A DNA stretch of 64,000 bases from Tepidanaerobacter acetatoxydans_A (GCA_022840405.1 JALHJR010000003.1:65177-129176), one strand, 5' to 3'; numbered from the stretch's first letter, positions 50,889 to 59,608 are shown. The notes: generated by a model from the sequence alone, not told the origin. A program made the numbers and translations.

Positions 50889-50920
<32 letters not shown>

Positions 50921-50950
50921 ATGTAATGGGAACGCAGATGAGGTGATATT

Positions 50951-52714
50951 ATGAAAGGACTACCAAAACGCGCTGCGATACTCTGTCGGGTATCCACAGA
51001 AGACCAAGCAGACGGAACCTCTCTTGATACTCAAGCGGAAATCTGTATGGAGGAAGCAAAAAGACGAGGTTACCACGTTACAGAAGAAGACATTTTCAAA
51101 GAAGACGGTTACAGCGGAGCACTGGGTATTGATGAGAGACCAGTGCTCCATCAGCTTTGGGAGAAATACCAAGCGGGAGAATACGACGCTATCTTCGTCT
51201 ACCGTCAAGACAGGCTTTCCCGCTCTCTTGCCCTTTTTGCCGCCCTGCGGGACGAAGCCCGAAAAGTAAGGCGGTGCGGCCTTAAAGGAGACGGCTTTAT
51301 TTTCGTGCAGGGGTCTAACGACGACACTCCTGAAGGTAAGCTGCAGTCTAACATCCTTGCCACTTTTGCGGAGTATGAAAGGGAAGTTATCAAATTAAGG
51401 ACGGTGACCGGCAAGAAAAAGCTGGCAAAAGCAGGCAAGTATTCAGGTGGGTCTCAACCTTTAGGTTACAAGTGGGATGACGAAAAGGAAGAGTGGGTAA
51501 TTCAAGAAGATGAAGCCAAGATAGTTAAGCTTATTTTCCAATGGTACGTCTATGGAGACGAGTCAGGACGGCCTTTGGGTATGGTGCGGATTGCCGAAAA
51601 GCTGACTGAACTCGGTATACCTACGCCTAACCAATTTCGCAAAACTCGAAAAGGGCGCGCTGGGAAAATGCAGGCTTATTGGAGCGACGCTACTGTCCAG
51701 CGTATTCTTACTCACACCGTTTACGCCGGGACAAATTATCTCTGGAGGGGTGATAAAATGCAGGTCAGTCCAGAACAGGTCGAAAAAATAAAGAAGGAAA
51801 AAACTGATGGGTGGTTTGAGGTAGACTTCCCGCCGATAATTGACAAGATGCTCTGGGAGAAAGCGCAGGAGAAGAGAGTGCAGTCCAGAGGAGGGTTTAA
51901 CCGCAAGAGACCCAAGCCTATACTTGCCGGTCGTATCTTCTGCGGTGTCTGCCAGCGCCCGTTTCACGATGCTATGTATAACAAAGGCACAAAGCTGGTT
52001 TTCAAGTGCAACGGGAAATTGAAGCAGTACCACCTTGACGGCAGCCCGAAATGCGACAGCCCTGTGCTTGACGGCGAAGCAGTTACTGCAGAAGTCAAAA
52101 AACGGCTTATTGATATGCTTCAAGACAAAGACCAGATGCGGAAAGCCATCGAGGAGTACGTCGGTTCGCTGGAACGCCGGAAGGAAGAACTTGAAACCCT
52201 GCTTTCTCCAATATCAGAGCAGATTTCGCAACTGCAGGAGAAGCAGAAAAGGCTCGCTACTGTCTATGTTGACGGGGCTTTGTCTCACGAAGATTATAAG
52301 CGGCAAATCAATGAATTGAAGGAGCAGGAGCTTGCTGTCCGCAGGCGTTATGAGCATTACTGGCCGGAGATGGAAAACCTCACAAAGCTGGAACAAAATA
52401 TCGCAGTAGTGAAAGAAGCAATTGAAGAGGAACTGTTTGATGTCCGCTACCAGCCGGATGACAACACCGTCACGGAGAATATTGCTTTTGTGAAGGTTCA
52501 CGATGAAAAACATTTAACGGTCGGATTCCCACAGAGACTGATAACTTGGGAAGAACTGCTTGACAGGTTACAAGTTAAGCTGTGGGTGTATCCAGACCGT
52601 TTAGAGGTTCGGGGAATTGTCCCGATTGAAGATATAGCGAATCCTAAATGCTTTTGTTTTAATATATTCTTTTCCGTATTTCGAAAAACTTGTTGGATAG
52701 ATTTTTCGCTCTGA
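50951..52714 (+). CDS. Large serine recombinase (integrase of the element)
   Basis: A 587-residue recombinase. The N-terminal resolvase domain has catalytic Ser15 in Cys-Arg-Val-Ser-Thr-Glu-Asp-Gln, Tyr-Ser-Gly, and Arg-Gln-Asp-Arg-Leu-Ser-Arg. A recombinase domain follows at about 160-280, then a zinc ribbon (Cys-Gly-Val-Cys near 337, later Cys...Cys) and a coiled coil at about 400-480. The natural protein seems to end near Val-Pro-Ile-Glu-Asp-Ile-Ala; the last 20 or so residues are encoded by the VTC gene's antisense strand, so the gene crosses the attachment site. An AGGTGA site precedes the ATG. Confidence 0.93.
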   Translation: MKGLPKRAAILCRVSTEDQADGTSLDTQAEICMEEAKRRGYHVTEEDIFKEDGYSGALGIDERPVLHQLWEKYQAGEYDAIFVYRQDRLSRSLALFAALRDEARKVRRCGLKGDGFIFVQGSNDDTPEGKLQSNILATFAEYEREVIKLRTVTGKKKLAKAGKYSGGSQPLGYKWDDEKEEWVIQEDEAKIVKLIFQWYVYGDESGRPLGMVRIAEKLTELGIPTPNQFRKTRKGRAGKMQAYWSDATVQRILTHTVYAGTNYLWRGDKMQVSPEQVEKIKKEKTDGWFEVDFPPIIDKMLWEKAQEKRVQSRGGFNRKRPKPILAGRIFCGVCQRPFHDAMYNKGTKLVFKCNGKLKQYHLDGSPKCDSPVLDGEAVTAEVKKRLIDMLQDKDQMRKAIEEYVGSLERRKEELETLLSPISEQISQLQEKQKRLATVYVDGALSHEDYKRQINELKEQELAVRRRYEHYWPEMENLTKLEQNIAVVKEAIEEELFDVRYQPDDNTVTENIAFVKVHDEKHLTVGFPQRLITWEELLDRLQVKLWVYPDRLEVRGIVPIEDIANPKCFCFNIFFSVFRKTCWIDFSL

Positions 52715-53356
52715 GAGCAGCATAGAAAGCCAAAATGGAATAGCGCTTGCAGTTTTTATTTCCATAAGAACTTTATTATCATCTATTAATTTTTCCCCAT
52801 AATCTCCATTTTCTAGTTTCAGATCGTATCTTCTGGTTCTTATGTTTGTATCAAAAGTTATTCTAAGGTTTTTATCTTCTTTGCAGAAGAATGCCTTTCT
52901 GTCATATGCAATGTAAGTCTTTATTTTGAGCCCTTTGTAAATCTTAAATGCATAAGCAAGTTCATCGAGAACTTGACTGTTCATATATTCTTTATATTTT
53001 GGTTTTATACCGGTATTTATAAAATCATATACCTCCTTAAGTTTTAATGCTGTTCTCCTTTTGTTGACAAAGCCTGAAACCTTTTTCTTTATTTCCAGAT
53101 AAACCAATTCATCTTCACGAGGAACGCCATAAGCCCTTATTCTCAGTTTTTCTTTGTATTGAGGGGAAGCAAGTGATCTTCTTATCAAATAATCATCTTC
53201 GGTATCCAAATAAAGATTTGCTATGGTGTAGAATTCAAAATTCTTATTATACTCATCAGGTTCCATATAATTAGTTAGTTTATCTTGGATGCTTTTAGCC
53301 GTCGACTTGTCGATTAAAAACTTGCGTTCATACCTGTTAAAAGTTTCAATTGCCAT
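52601..53356 (-). CDS. VTC domain protein (polyphosphate polymerase-type), 3' end replaced by the element
   Basis: A 251-residue VTC-domain protein, a family that makes polyphosphate from ATP in yeast and occurs in bacteria with DUF4956 and CotH genes. Motifs: Tyr-Glu-Arg-Lys-Phe-Leu-Ile near 9-15, Leu-Arg-Ile-Arg-Ala-Tyr-Gly near 72, Glu-Ile-Lys-Lys-Lys and later Leu-Met-Glu-Ile-Lys, with basic tunnel residues Lys/Arg. The C-terminal ~15 residues lie in the recombinase gene's antisense strand and are probably not native. The lost downstream DNA would be the place for DUF4956/CotH genes. Divergent from a two-component system with shared regulatory repeats. Confidence 0.88.
   Translation of the reverse strand: MAIETFNRYERKFLIDKSTAKSIQDKLTNYMEPDEYNKNFEFYTIANLYLDTEDDYLIRRSLASPQYKEKLRIRAYGVPREDELVYLEIKKKVSGFVNKRRTALKLKEVYDFINTGIKPKYKEYMNSQVLDELAYAFKIYKGLKIKTYIAYDRKAFFCKEDKNLRITFDTNIRTRRYDLKLENGDYGEKLIDDNKVLMEIKTASAIPFWLSMLLSERKIYPTSFSKYGKEYIKTKAFRIRYIFNRDNSPNL
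52640..52665. other. Probable right attachment site (attR)
   Basis: Here recombinase homology ends and VTC homology begins: the VTC frame (minus) keeps family sequence to Lys-Tyr-Gly-Lys-Glu-Tyr-Ile and then continues with 15-18 unrelated residues; the recombinase frame (plus) does the reverse. No matching left site was found by eye. Confidence 0.55.
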
Positions 53357-53403
53357 CGCGGTTCTCCTTCCTTATAATTCTGTTTCGCTATAAGCTTGAT
53401 TTA

Positions 53404-53438
53404 ATTTTAGACGGCACACCTTAAAAAAACCTTAAAAA
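53404..53438 (-). promoter_or_regulatory. Response-regulator box and -10 of the VTC gene
   Basis: On the minus strand TTTTTAAGG occurs twice with an exact 11-base period (53438-53430 and 53427-53419), followed after nine bases by TAAAAT (53409-53404), a -10 element. The layout is that of OmpR/PhoB-type activation. Confidence 0.65.
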
Positions 53439-53472
53439 CACAATTAAATTTTTAAAGGATAAATTTGCAATG

Positions 53473-53509
53473 ATTTAAGGTTCATTTAAGGATATGCTTG
53501 TATTATAAT
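53473..53509 (+). promoter_or_regulatory. Response-regulator box and -10 of the two-component operon
   Basis: ATTTAAGG occurs at 53473 and 53484, again with an 11-base period, followed after 12 bases by a perfect TATAAT at 53504-53509. This mirrors the box of the VTC gene and implies autoregulation. Confidence 0.7.
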
Positions 53510-53545
53510 AAAGTAGTAGAAAGTATTTTAAATCGGGGGATATAA

Positions 53546-54229
53546 TTGAGAATATTAGTGGTAGAAGATGAGTTTCATCTTGCAGAAGCCTTGGCTCAAA
53601 TACTAAAGAAAAATAATTATACGGTTGACGTGGCTTATGATGGCGAGGCCGGCCTGGATAATGCTTTAACCGGCATCTATGATTTGATAATCCTTGACAT
53701 AATGCTGCCAAAAATAAACGGCATTAACGTTTTAAAGGAAATTCGAAAAGAAAAAATCTCAACTCCTGTTATACTTCTTACGGCAAAAGGGGAAATTTCT
53801 GACAAAGTAACAGGTTTAGACAGCGGCGCTGATGACTATCTTCCAAAGCCTTTTGCCACAGAGGAATTGTTGGCAAGAATAAGGGCGCTTTCAAGGAGAA
53901 AGGGCGATATACAACCTGCCTCCTGCTTAAAGTATGGCGATATCGAGCTTGACCCTCTAAACCTTAAACTCTCTAGTCTAGATAAGGAAGTTAAACTGAC
54001 TTTAAAAGAAAGCGAACTTATGGAATTTTTGATGCTCCGCAAAAATTTGGTTACTTCTAAGGAATTAATCATCGAAAAACTTTGGGGATTTGATTCGCAG
54101 GCGGATCCCAACAATGTAGAAGTCTATATCTCCTTCTTAAGAAAAAAACTTTCTTTTTTAAGTTCTAAAGTAGGTATTGCAACGGTGCGCGGGGTTGGCT
54201 ATATCTTGGAGGATGAAACTGATGTTTAA
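53546..54229 (+). CDS. OmpR-family response regulator
   Basis: A 227-residue regulator. The receiver domain has Val-Val-Glu-Asp-Glu near residue 5, phospho-acceptor Asp in Ile-Leu-Asp-Ile-Met-Leu-Pro near 51, and Lys in Leu-Pro-Lys-Pro-Phe near 100. The C-terminal winged helix has Leu-Thr-Leu-Lys-Glu-Ser-Glu-Leu and Val-Arg-Gly-Val-Gly-Tyr. The start is TTG after GGGGGA. It overlaps the kinase gene by eight bases. The 11-bp-spaced boxes at both adjacent promoters suggest that it controls the VTC gene and itself. Confidence 0.94.
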   Translation: MRILVVEDEFHLAEALAQILKKNNYTVDVAYDGEAGLDNALTGIYDLIILDIMLPKINGINVLKEIRKEKISTPVILLTAKGEISDKVTGLDSGADDYLPKPFATEELLARIRALSRRKGDIQPASCLKYGDIELDPLNLKLSSLDKEVKLTLKESELMEFLMLRKNLVTSKELIIEKLWGFDSQADPNNVEVYISFLRKKLSFLSSKVGIATVRGVGYILEDETDV

Positions 54230-55496
54230 ACGCCTGAGAAACAGATTTCTTGTTTTAAACCTTGTGATTATTTCTTTTGTAATGTTTATAGCCTTTTTAT
54301 CGATTTACTTAATCACTTATAATAATGTTCAAACAGACATTGAAAATGACCTTCGCAGGGTATTAGAATTTGATAAAGGCCTTGAAATAAATAAAAACAG
54401 TCCACAGCTCGAATTTGTCGGCGCGCAGCGACTACCTGTTGATAATCATCCCCAGCCTCCTTCCAATCGCTCTATATCCTTTTCAATTAGGGTAGATCCA
54501 AATGGAAATATAACAGATTTTTCCTCAGCTTTTGAGATAGATGAAGAATTTTATGAGCTGGCCAAAGATAAGGCGCTATCTTCAAATTCAGATATCGGCA
54601 AATTTAAAGCAGATGATACTTATTGGGCGTTTTTGATAAAACCATATTTATCAGGCAAGCAACTAGTATTTTTAGATATCACATCCAGGCAAGCCATACT
54701 GGCTAATCTCGTATATACGTTTACTTTCGTAGCTCTTATTATGCTTATTGTGATTTTCTTCATAAGTAAGTTTTTTGCAGACCGTGCTATAAAACCCGTT
54801 CAAGAAGCTTTCGAAAAACAAAAACAGTTCGTAGCTGACGCATCTCATGAGTTAAAAACTCCTCTTGCTACTATAAGCACCAATGCAGATGCGCTTCTCG
54901 CAAATCCTGAAGATACTATAAAAAACCAATCTAAGTGGCTTTATTATATTAAGTCGGAAACGGAGCGAATGGCCAAATTAACAAATGATCTTTTGTATCT
55001 GGCACAAATGGACTATTCAGAAGTCAAAATGGTCTTTTCGGATTTTAACCTCAGTAAACTAGTTGAAAATGCCATTTTAACAATGGAGGCCATATTTTTT
55101 GAAAATGGCATCTCTTTGTCTTATGAGATTGAGCCTGATTTAATAGCACATGGTAATCAAGAGCAAATTCAGCAAGTTATTATGATACTCATGGACAATG
55201 CTATAAAATATACCGACCATCAAGGGAAGGTATCGGTTTTTTTGAAAAAACAGCAAAACAACCTGCTTTTTTCGGTAACAAATACAGGAAAGGGTATACC
55301 TGCAGAAAATATAGATAGGGTATTTGATAGATTTTATCGAATTGACGAATCAAGAACAAGAAAAAGCGGCGGCTACGGTTTAGGACTTGCAATAGCTAAA
55401 ACCATAGTTGAACAGCACGGAGGCAAAATTTCCGTCAAGAGTATTCCTGATGAAAGCACAACATTTTATATCAAGCTTCCGGATTGCGGAATATAA
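54222..55496 (+). CDS. Sensor histidine kinase
   Basis: A 424-residue kinase with two membrane segments (about 10-33 and 160-185) flanking an extracellular sensor of about 125 residues. The dimerisation domain has the phospho-His in Ala-Ser-His-Glu-Leu-Lys-Thr-Pro-Leu near 212, and the ATPase region has the N box (Ile-Leu-Met-Asp-Asn-Ala-Ile-Lys-Tyr), and G boxes Gly-Lys-Gly-Ile-Pro and Gly-Tyr-Gly-Leu-Gly-Leu-Ala. The ATG at 54222 is preferred: GGAGG lies ten bases upstream and directly abuts the ATG at 54213. Signal unknown; phosphate or envelope stress is possible given the VTC neighbour. Confidence 0.92.
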   Translation: MFKRLRNRFLVLNLVIISFVMFIAFLSIYLITYNNVQTDIENDLRRVLEFDKGLEINKNSPQLEFVGAQRLPVDNHPQPPSNRSISFSIRVDPNGNITDFSSAFEIDEEFYELAKDKALSSNSDIGKFKADDTYWAFLIKPYLSGKQLVFLDITSRQAILANLVYTFTFVALIMLIVIFFISKFFADRAIKPVQEAFEKQKQFVADASHELKTPLATISTNADALLANPEDTIKNQSKWLYYIKSETERMAKLTNDLLYLAQMDYSEVKMVFSDFNLSKLVENAILTMEAIFFENGISLSYEIEPDLIAHGNQEQIQQVIMILMDNAIKYTDHQGKVSVFLKKQQNNLLFSVTNTGKGIPAENIDRVFDRFYRIDESRTRKSGGYGLGLAIAKTIVEQHGGKISVKSIPDESTTFYIKLPDCGI

Positions 55497-55536
55497 AAAA
55501 ACAACTACTTTATTTTGCACAAAGTAGTTGTTTTTT
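55494..55536. terminator. Bidirectional terminator
   Basis: AACAACTACTTT and AAAGTAGTTGTT pair perfectly around a 9-base loop with A-run and T-run flanks. It serves the kinase gene on + and the PK-like gene on -. Confidence 0.9.
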
Positions 55537-55548
55537 ACTAAAACCAGG

Positions 55549-56112
55549 TTAAACACCTTTTTCTTTACTTGCGGGTTTGCATAAAATCTGCGAAATCCAA
55601 GTGTCAAAAATCGCAGAGGCGTGTGCCGGTCTTATGATAATTGCGGTATCGGCTCCTTCGGAAGTGCCGCCTACAGCTATTATGTCTTCCCCGTAAGGGA
55701 TAAGTCCTGCGTCAAGAGCCATAACAGCCGTTTCCACACAAACTTTGGTACCCTGTCCTAACATCCGCAAAGTTTGAGCTATGATTTCAACAGGATATGC
55801 ACCGCCAAATTTGCGGCTAATTCCTCTTTCAGCGCCTGAAAGCACATGAGTAGTTGTAAGGACTTTCACTCCGGCATCTGTAAGCTCTTTTCTTACATTT
55901 TCGCTCATTTCCTGCTGGCCGGGTTTTTCAAAACCTGTTACATGTGTTACGCAAACAAGATTTACTCCAAGATTTGCATCTTTAAAAAGTTTTGCTGTAT
56001 AGCCTTTGCATGATGCTATTACAACATGTTTTACATCATATTTTTTTATAGCATCCCTTACAACTTCAAGGGTCTTTTCAGTATTTTGCTTCCCAGCTTT
56101 TTCAAAATACAT
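55549..56112 (-). CDS. Pyruvate kinase C-terminal-like (PK_C) stand-alone protein
   Basis: A 187-residue protein consisting only of a pyruvate-kinase C-terminal-like (alpha/beta) domain, the COG1751 group. Seen: His-Val-Val-Ile-Ala-Ser-Cys-Lys-Gly-Tyr-Thr-Ala-Lys-Leu-Phe near 27 and Ile-Ala-Val-Gly-Gly-Thr-Ser-Glu-Gly-Ala-Asp-Thr-Ala near 145. There is no catalytic TIM barrel, so it is not a pyruvate kinase; function is unknown. It lies upstream of nothing else on its strand and follows deoC by 24 bases. The ATG at 56112 has GGAGG upstream; the frame opens 5 codons earlier at a TTG. Confidence 0.85.
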   Translation of the reverse strand: MYFEKAGKQNTEKTLEVVRDAIKKYDVKHVVIASCKGYTAKLFKDANLGVNLVCVTHVTGFEKPGQQEMSENVRKELTDAGVKVLTTTHVLSGAERGISRKFGGAYPVEIIAQTLRMLGQGTKVCVETAVMALDAGLIPYGEDIIAVGGTSEGADTAIIIRPAHASAIFDTWISQILCKPASKEKGV

Positions 56113-56136
56113 TTTCCTTACCTCCAACTTATTTTG

Positions 56137-56820
56137 CTAACTAATTTGCTGTTCATAATCTTGAATAATGGTGATTCCCGAGCTTGTTCCTATTCGTGTA
56201 GCTCCTGCCTCAATCATGGCAAGTGCTGTTTTGGCATCCCTTATACCGCCGGAAGCTTTCACTTCCATTGCATTTCCTACTATTTTTTTCATTAGCTTTA
56301 CATCATCCACAGTAGCCCCTCCCACTCCAAAACCTGTAGATGTTTTTACAAAATCCGCTTGGGCTGCTTTAGCCAACTGGCAGGCAGACACCTTTTCATT
56401 TTCATCAAGGTATCCTGTCTCAAGAATTACTTTTACTTTCGCCTCTGGTCTAATTGATTTTGCCGCTTTTACCACTTCAGCGATGTCTTCTTGAACACCG
56501 TAAAAATCGCCGCTTTTTAGCAGTCCCACATTCATCACCATATCTATTTCTGCGGCTCCTGCTTTTACAGCTTCTGCTGCTTCAAAGGCTTTTGAGGCAG
56601 TCAACATTGCTCCCAGTGGAAAACCTACGGTAGAACCTACTTTAACATCAGAATCCTTTAAAATGCTTGCTGCATGTTTTACATAACATGAATTTACGCA
56701 TACAGCATAAAACCCGTATTCTTTTGCTTCCAAACACAATAATTCAATATCGGCAAATGTAGCCGTAGGTTTGAGCAGTGTGTGATCTATGTACTTAGCA
56801 AGCTCGTTTTTTGTAAGCAT
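56137..56820 (-). CDS. deoC: Deoxyribose-phosphate aldolase
   Basis: A 227-residue class I aldolase that splits 2-deoxyribose 5-phosphate into glyceraldehyde 3-phosphate and acetaldehyde. Conserved motifs: Tyr-Ile-Asp-His-Thr-Leu-Leu-Lys-Pro-Thr at the start, Lys-Val-Ile-Leu-Glu-Thr-Gly, and the Schiff-base lysine in Val-Lys-Ala-Ser-Gly-Gly-Ile-Arg. The ATG at 56820 is chosen because the family starts there. Other deoxynucleoside catabolic genes are not in the window. Confidence 0.95.
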   Translation of the reverse strand: MLTKNELAKYIDHTLLKPTATFADIELLCLEAKEYGFYAVCVNSCYVKHAASILKDSDVKVGSTVGFPLGAMLTASKAFEAAEAVKAGAAEIDMVMNVGLLKSGDFYGVQEDIAEVVKAAKSIRPEAKVKVILETGYLDENEKVSACQLAKAAQADFVKTSTGFGVGGATVDDVKLMKKIVGNAMEVKASGGIRDAKTALAMIEAGATRIGTSSGITIIQDYEQQIS

Positions 56821-56860
56821 AAAAATCACCTAACCTTCTATTTTATTTTAAATAAAAACA

Positions 56861-57316
56861 TTACTGGCTAATATCAATCCACTTTCCCAAGGTTAACTCT
56901 TCCAGCTCCTGCACGGACAATTTTACAGCCGCATTAAATTCCCCTGCCGCAGGATATACAGTATCATATTCTTTTAGAGAAATATCAAGATAAATATCAA
57001 TGGGATTTCTAAGGGCAAAGGGGCAGACCCCGCCTACCGGGTGACCTGTTATCTCCATCACTTCCTCCGACTCCGGCATTTTAGGTTTGCAAGCAAAAAT
57101 ATTTTTAAATTTACGGTTGCTGATTCGCTTATCCCCTGCCATCAAAACCATTATGTATTTCTCCTTTACTTTTAAAAGCAAAGACTTTACTATTTCTCCT
57201 TCTGTAACATTTAATGCTTTAGCAGCTTTTTCAACTGTGCTGGTATCTTCGAAAACTTTTATGTTTGCATCGATATTCTTCTCTTTAAAGTAATTCTTTA
57301 CAGCCTCTACCGACAA
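56861..57316 (-). CDS. ybaK: YbaK/ProX-type aminoacyl-tRNA deacylase
   Basis: A 151-residue YbaK/EbsC domain protein, which hydrolyses mischarged aminoacyl-tRNA (typically Cys-tRNA(Pro) or Ala-tRNA(Pro)). Seen: Lys-Ala-Leu-Asn-Val-Thr-Glu-Gly-Glu-Ile-Val-Lys-Ser-Leu with the conserved Lys, and Gly-His-Pro-Val-Gly-Gly-Val-Cys-Pro-Phe. It is 41 bases upstream of deoC on the same strand. Confidence 0.9.
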   Translation of the reverse strand: MSVEAVKNYFKEKNIDANIKVFEDTSTVEKAAKALNVTEGEIVKSLLLKVKEKYIMVLMAGDKRISNRKFKNIFACKPKMPESEEVMEITGHPVGGVCPFALRNPIDIYLDISLKEYDTVYPAAGEFNAAVKLSVQELEELTLGKWIDISQ

Positions 57317-57414
57317 CGACTTCCACCTCGCGAATACATAATGACATAATCTGTCTCAATTATACATGGCACACTTTAAATGTGCAACTTTGCCAAGATA
57401 AAGAATGAAAATGC

Positions 57415-57445
57415 AAAAAGCGCCGAAACTAAACGTTCCGGCGCA
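57415..57445 (-). terminator. Terminator after cadA
   Basis: On the minus strand GCGCCG and CGGCGC pair, extended by GAA/TTT, followed by TTTTTGC. It separates cadA from ybaK. Confidence 0.8.
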
Positions 57446-57455
57446 TCATAAGATC

Positions 57456-59564
57456 TTACTTTACGCGTAAAGTCCTGATTGAGTTCATTACAGCAAGAAG
57501 AGCCACACCAACATCTGCAAAAACCGCTTCCCACATATTAGCAATGCCCAATGCTCCCATAGCTAGGAAAATGAGTTTTACGCCTAGCGCTCCTGTAATA
57601 TTTTGCATAATTATCTTTTTGGTATATCTTGCCATTTTTACAGCTTGAGGAATTTTAGAGAGGGCATCTTCCATAATAACTATATCAGCGGCTTCAATAG
57701 CAGCATCAGAGCCTAAGCCTCCCATTGCAATTCCCACATCTGCGCAAGCAAGTACCGGCGCATCGTTTATTCCGTCTCCAATAAAAGCCGTATTATTTCT
57801 TGAGCCATTGTAGTATTTAAGTTCTTCTAACTTCTCTACTTTTTCTTCAGGCAAAAGCTCTGCATAATATTCATCAATTCCAAGCTCTTTTGCTACATTT
57901 TCAGCTGTTTCTTTTGCATCTCCTGTAAGCATTACGACTTTCTTTATTCCCAAATTTTTAAGCTCTTTAATTGTTTTTGCTACATCTTGCCGGATTTTAT
58001 CAGCAATTAGGATATATCCCGCATATCTATCGTCAATTGCTATATGAACTACTGTTCCAATTATACCTTTATTATCTAAATTTACTTCTATTTCCTCGCT
58101 TTTTAAAAGCTTTTCATTGCCGGCAAGTATTTGTTTATCCTTAACTTTTGCCATTACACCCTGCCCTGCTATTTCTTTATATTCCGTTATCTCGGAATCA
58201 TTTATGGGTTTACCGTAAGCCTCTATTATGGATCTTGATATGGGGTGGTTGGAATAAGCTTCGGCATATGCTGCAAATCGCAGCAGCTCCTCTTGTGTAA
58301 ATCCGTTTACAGGCACTATCCGGCTCACTTTAAAAACACCTTCTGTAAGTGTGCCCGTCTTGTCAAATACCGTTATATCAAGATCGGCTAAAATATCTAT
58401 GAAGTTTGCGCCCTTAACAAGAATTCCCTTTCGTGAAGCTCCTCCGATTCCTCCGAAATATCCAAGGGGCACCGAAATCACCAGGGCGCAGGGGCAAGAA
58501 ATTACCAACATCGTCAATGCTCTATATATCCACTTGCTAAAGCTCTCTCCCGGCATAATCACAGGGGGGATAAGAGCAATTGCTGCTGCTGCCAGCACCA
58601 CTAAAGGCGTATAGTATCTTGCAAATTTTGTAATTATCTGTTCTGTTTTTGCTTTGCGAGAAGATGCATTCTGGACTAACTCAAGTATTTTCGAAACAGA
58701 AGAGTCTTCAAAGGTTTTCTCTACTTTTACCTTTAATGTCCCTTCCATATTAATCATTCCGGCCATTATTTTATCTCCGGTTTCCACACTGCGGGGGACT
58801 GATTCTCCTGTAAGGGTTGATGTGTCAAGATATGAAGCACCTTCCACGACTTCGCCATCAAGGGGGATCTTTTCTCCCGGTCGAATAAATATCGCGTCAC
58901 CTATGTTGACAGTTTCAGGCAAAACTCTGATTATGCCTTTGTCTGTCACTAGATTTGCATAATCAGGCCTAATATCCATAAGATCTCCGATAGACTTGCG
59001 GCTTTTATTTACAGCAAGGGACTGAAGGTACTCGCCTATACAGTAAAACAGCATTACACTTGCAGCTTCAGGCAGCTGGTGTATCGCAAATGCTCCTAAG
59101 GTAGCAATAGTCATTAGAAAGTTTTCATCAAATATTTGTCCGCGAAATATATTTGAAAATGCAGACTTTAGAACATTCTTTCCGGCTAGTATATAGGATA
59201 TAACAAATAGACTGTATTCTATAATCTCAAATCTTCCATGAAGCTTAGGGGATAATATTATTCCGGCTATTAAGAAAAGAAATGAAAAAATTATGCGAAA
59301 AAGTTTCGTGCGAAATGTATCCCTTTCTTCGTCTTCATAATTAGTATGATGACTAAATGAGGAAGATTTCTTTGAAATTAATTTGATATTGGGATCTACT
59401 TTTTTAATAGCTTCCTCAGCTTTTTCTTCAAGGTCTTCATTTATTCGGACAGTCTTACTGGCAAAGTTTACTGTCGCATCAGACAAGCCGTCGATTTTCT
59501 TTAATTCGTCTTCGATTTTCGCCGCGCAATGGGGACAATCTAGGTTTTTTAGCTCATATATCAT
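57456..59564 (-). CDS. cadA: Zn/Cd/Pb-translocating P-type ATPase
   Basis: A 702-residue P1B-type ATPase that exports soft divalent metals. An N-terminal HMA domain has the metal motif Cys-Pro-His-Cys (residues 10-13). The membrane ion-binding Cys-Pro-Cys is in Ser-Cys-Pro-Cys-Ala-Leu, the phosphorylation site is Asp-Lys-Thr-Gly-Thr-Leu-Thr, and the hinge is Gly-Asp-Gly-Ile-Asn-Asp-Ala-Pro. Cys-Pro-Cys with the terminal segment pattern fits the CadA/ZntA rather than the copper group. An ArsR/SmtB-type operator lies 30 bases upstream of the ATG, but no such regulator gene is in the window. A ZIP importer gene sits upstream on the same strand. Confidence 0.93.
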   Translation of the reverse strand: MIYELKNLDCPHCAAKIEDELKKIDGLSDATVNFASKTVRINEDLEEKAEEAIKKVDPNIKLISKKSSSFSHHTNYEDEERDTFRTKLFRIIFSFLFLIAGIILSPKLHGRFEIIEYSLFVISYILAGKNVLKSAFSNIFRGQIFDENFLMTIATLGAFAIHQLPEAASVMLFYCIGEYLQSLAVNKSRKSIGDLMDIRPDYANLVTDKGIIRVLPETVNIGDAIFIRPGEKIPLDGEVVEGASYLDTSTLTGESVPRSVETGDKIMAGMINMEGTLKVKVEKTFEDSSVSKILELVQNASSRKAKTEQIITKFARYYTPLVVLAAAAIALIPPVIMPGESFSKWIYRALTMLVISCPCALVISVPLGYFGGIGGASRKGILVKGANFIDILADLDITVFDKTGTLTEGVFKVSRIVPVNGFTQEELLRFAAYAEAYSNHPISRSIIEAYGKPINDSEITEYKEIAGQGVMAKVKDKQILAGNEKLLKSEEIEVNLDNKGIIGTVVHIAIDDRYAGYILIADKIRQDVAKTIKELKNLGIKKVVMLTGDAKETAENVAKELGIDEYYAELLPEEKVEKLEELKYYNGSRNNTAFIGDGINDAPVLACADVGIAMGGLGSDAAIEAADIVIMEDALSKIPQAVKMARYTKKIIMQNITGALGVKLIFLAMGALGIANMWEAVFADVGVALLAVMNSIRTLRVK

Positions 59565-59594
59565 TTTAAGGCCCCCTTATATCATTTTTATACT

Positions 59595-59608
59595 TGAACA
59601 ATCATTCA
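59595..59608 (-). promoter_or_regulatory. ArsR/SmtB-type operator of cadA
   Basis: TGAACAATCATTCA contains the inverted repeat TGAA-N6-TTCA within a longer imperfect palindrome (TTGAACAATCATTCAA), the usual site of metal-sensing ArsR/SmtB/CadC repressors. It overlaps the likely cadA promoter. Confidence 0.7.
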
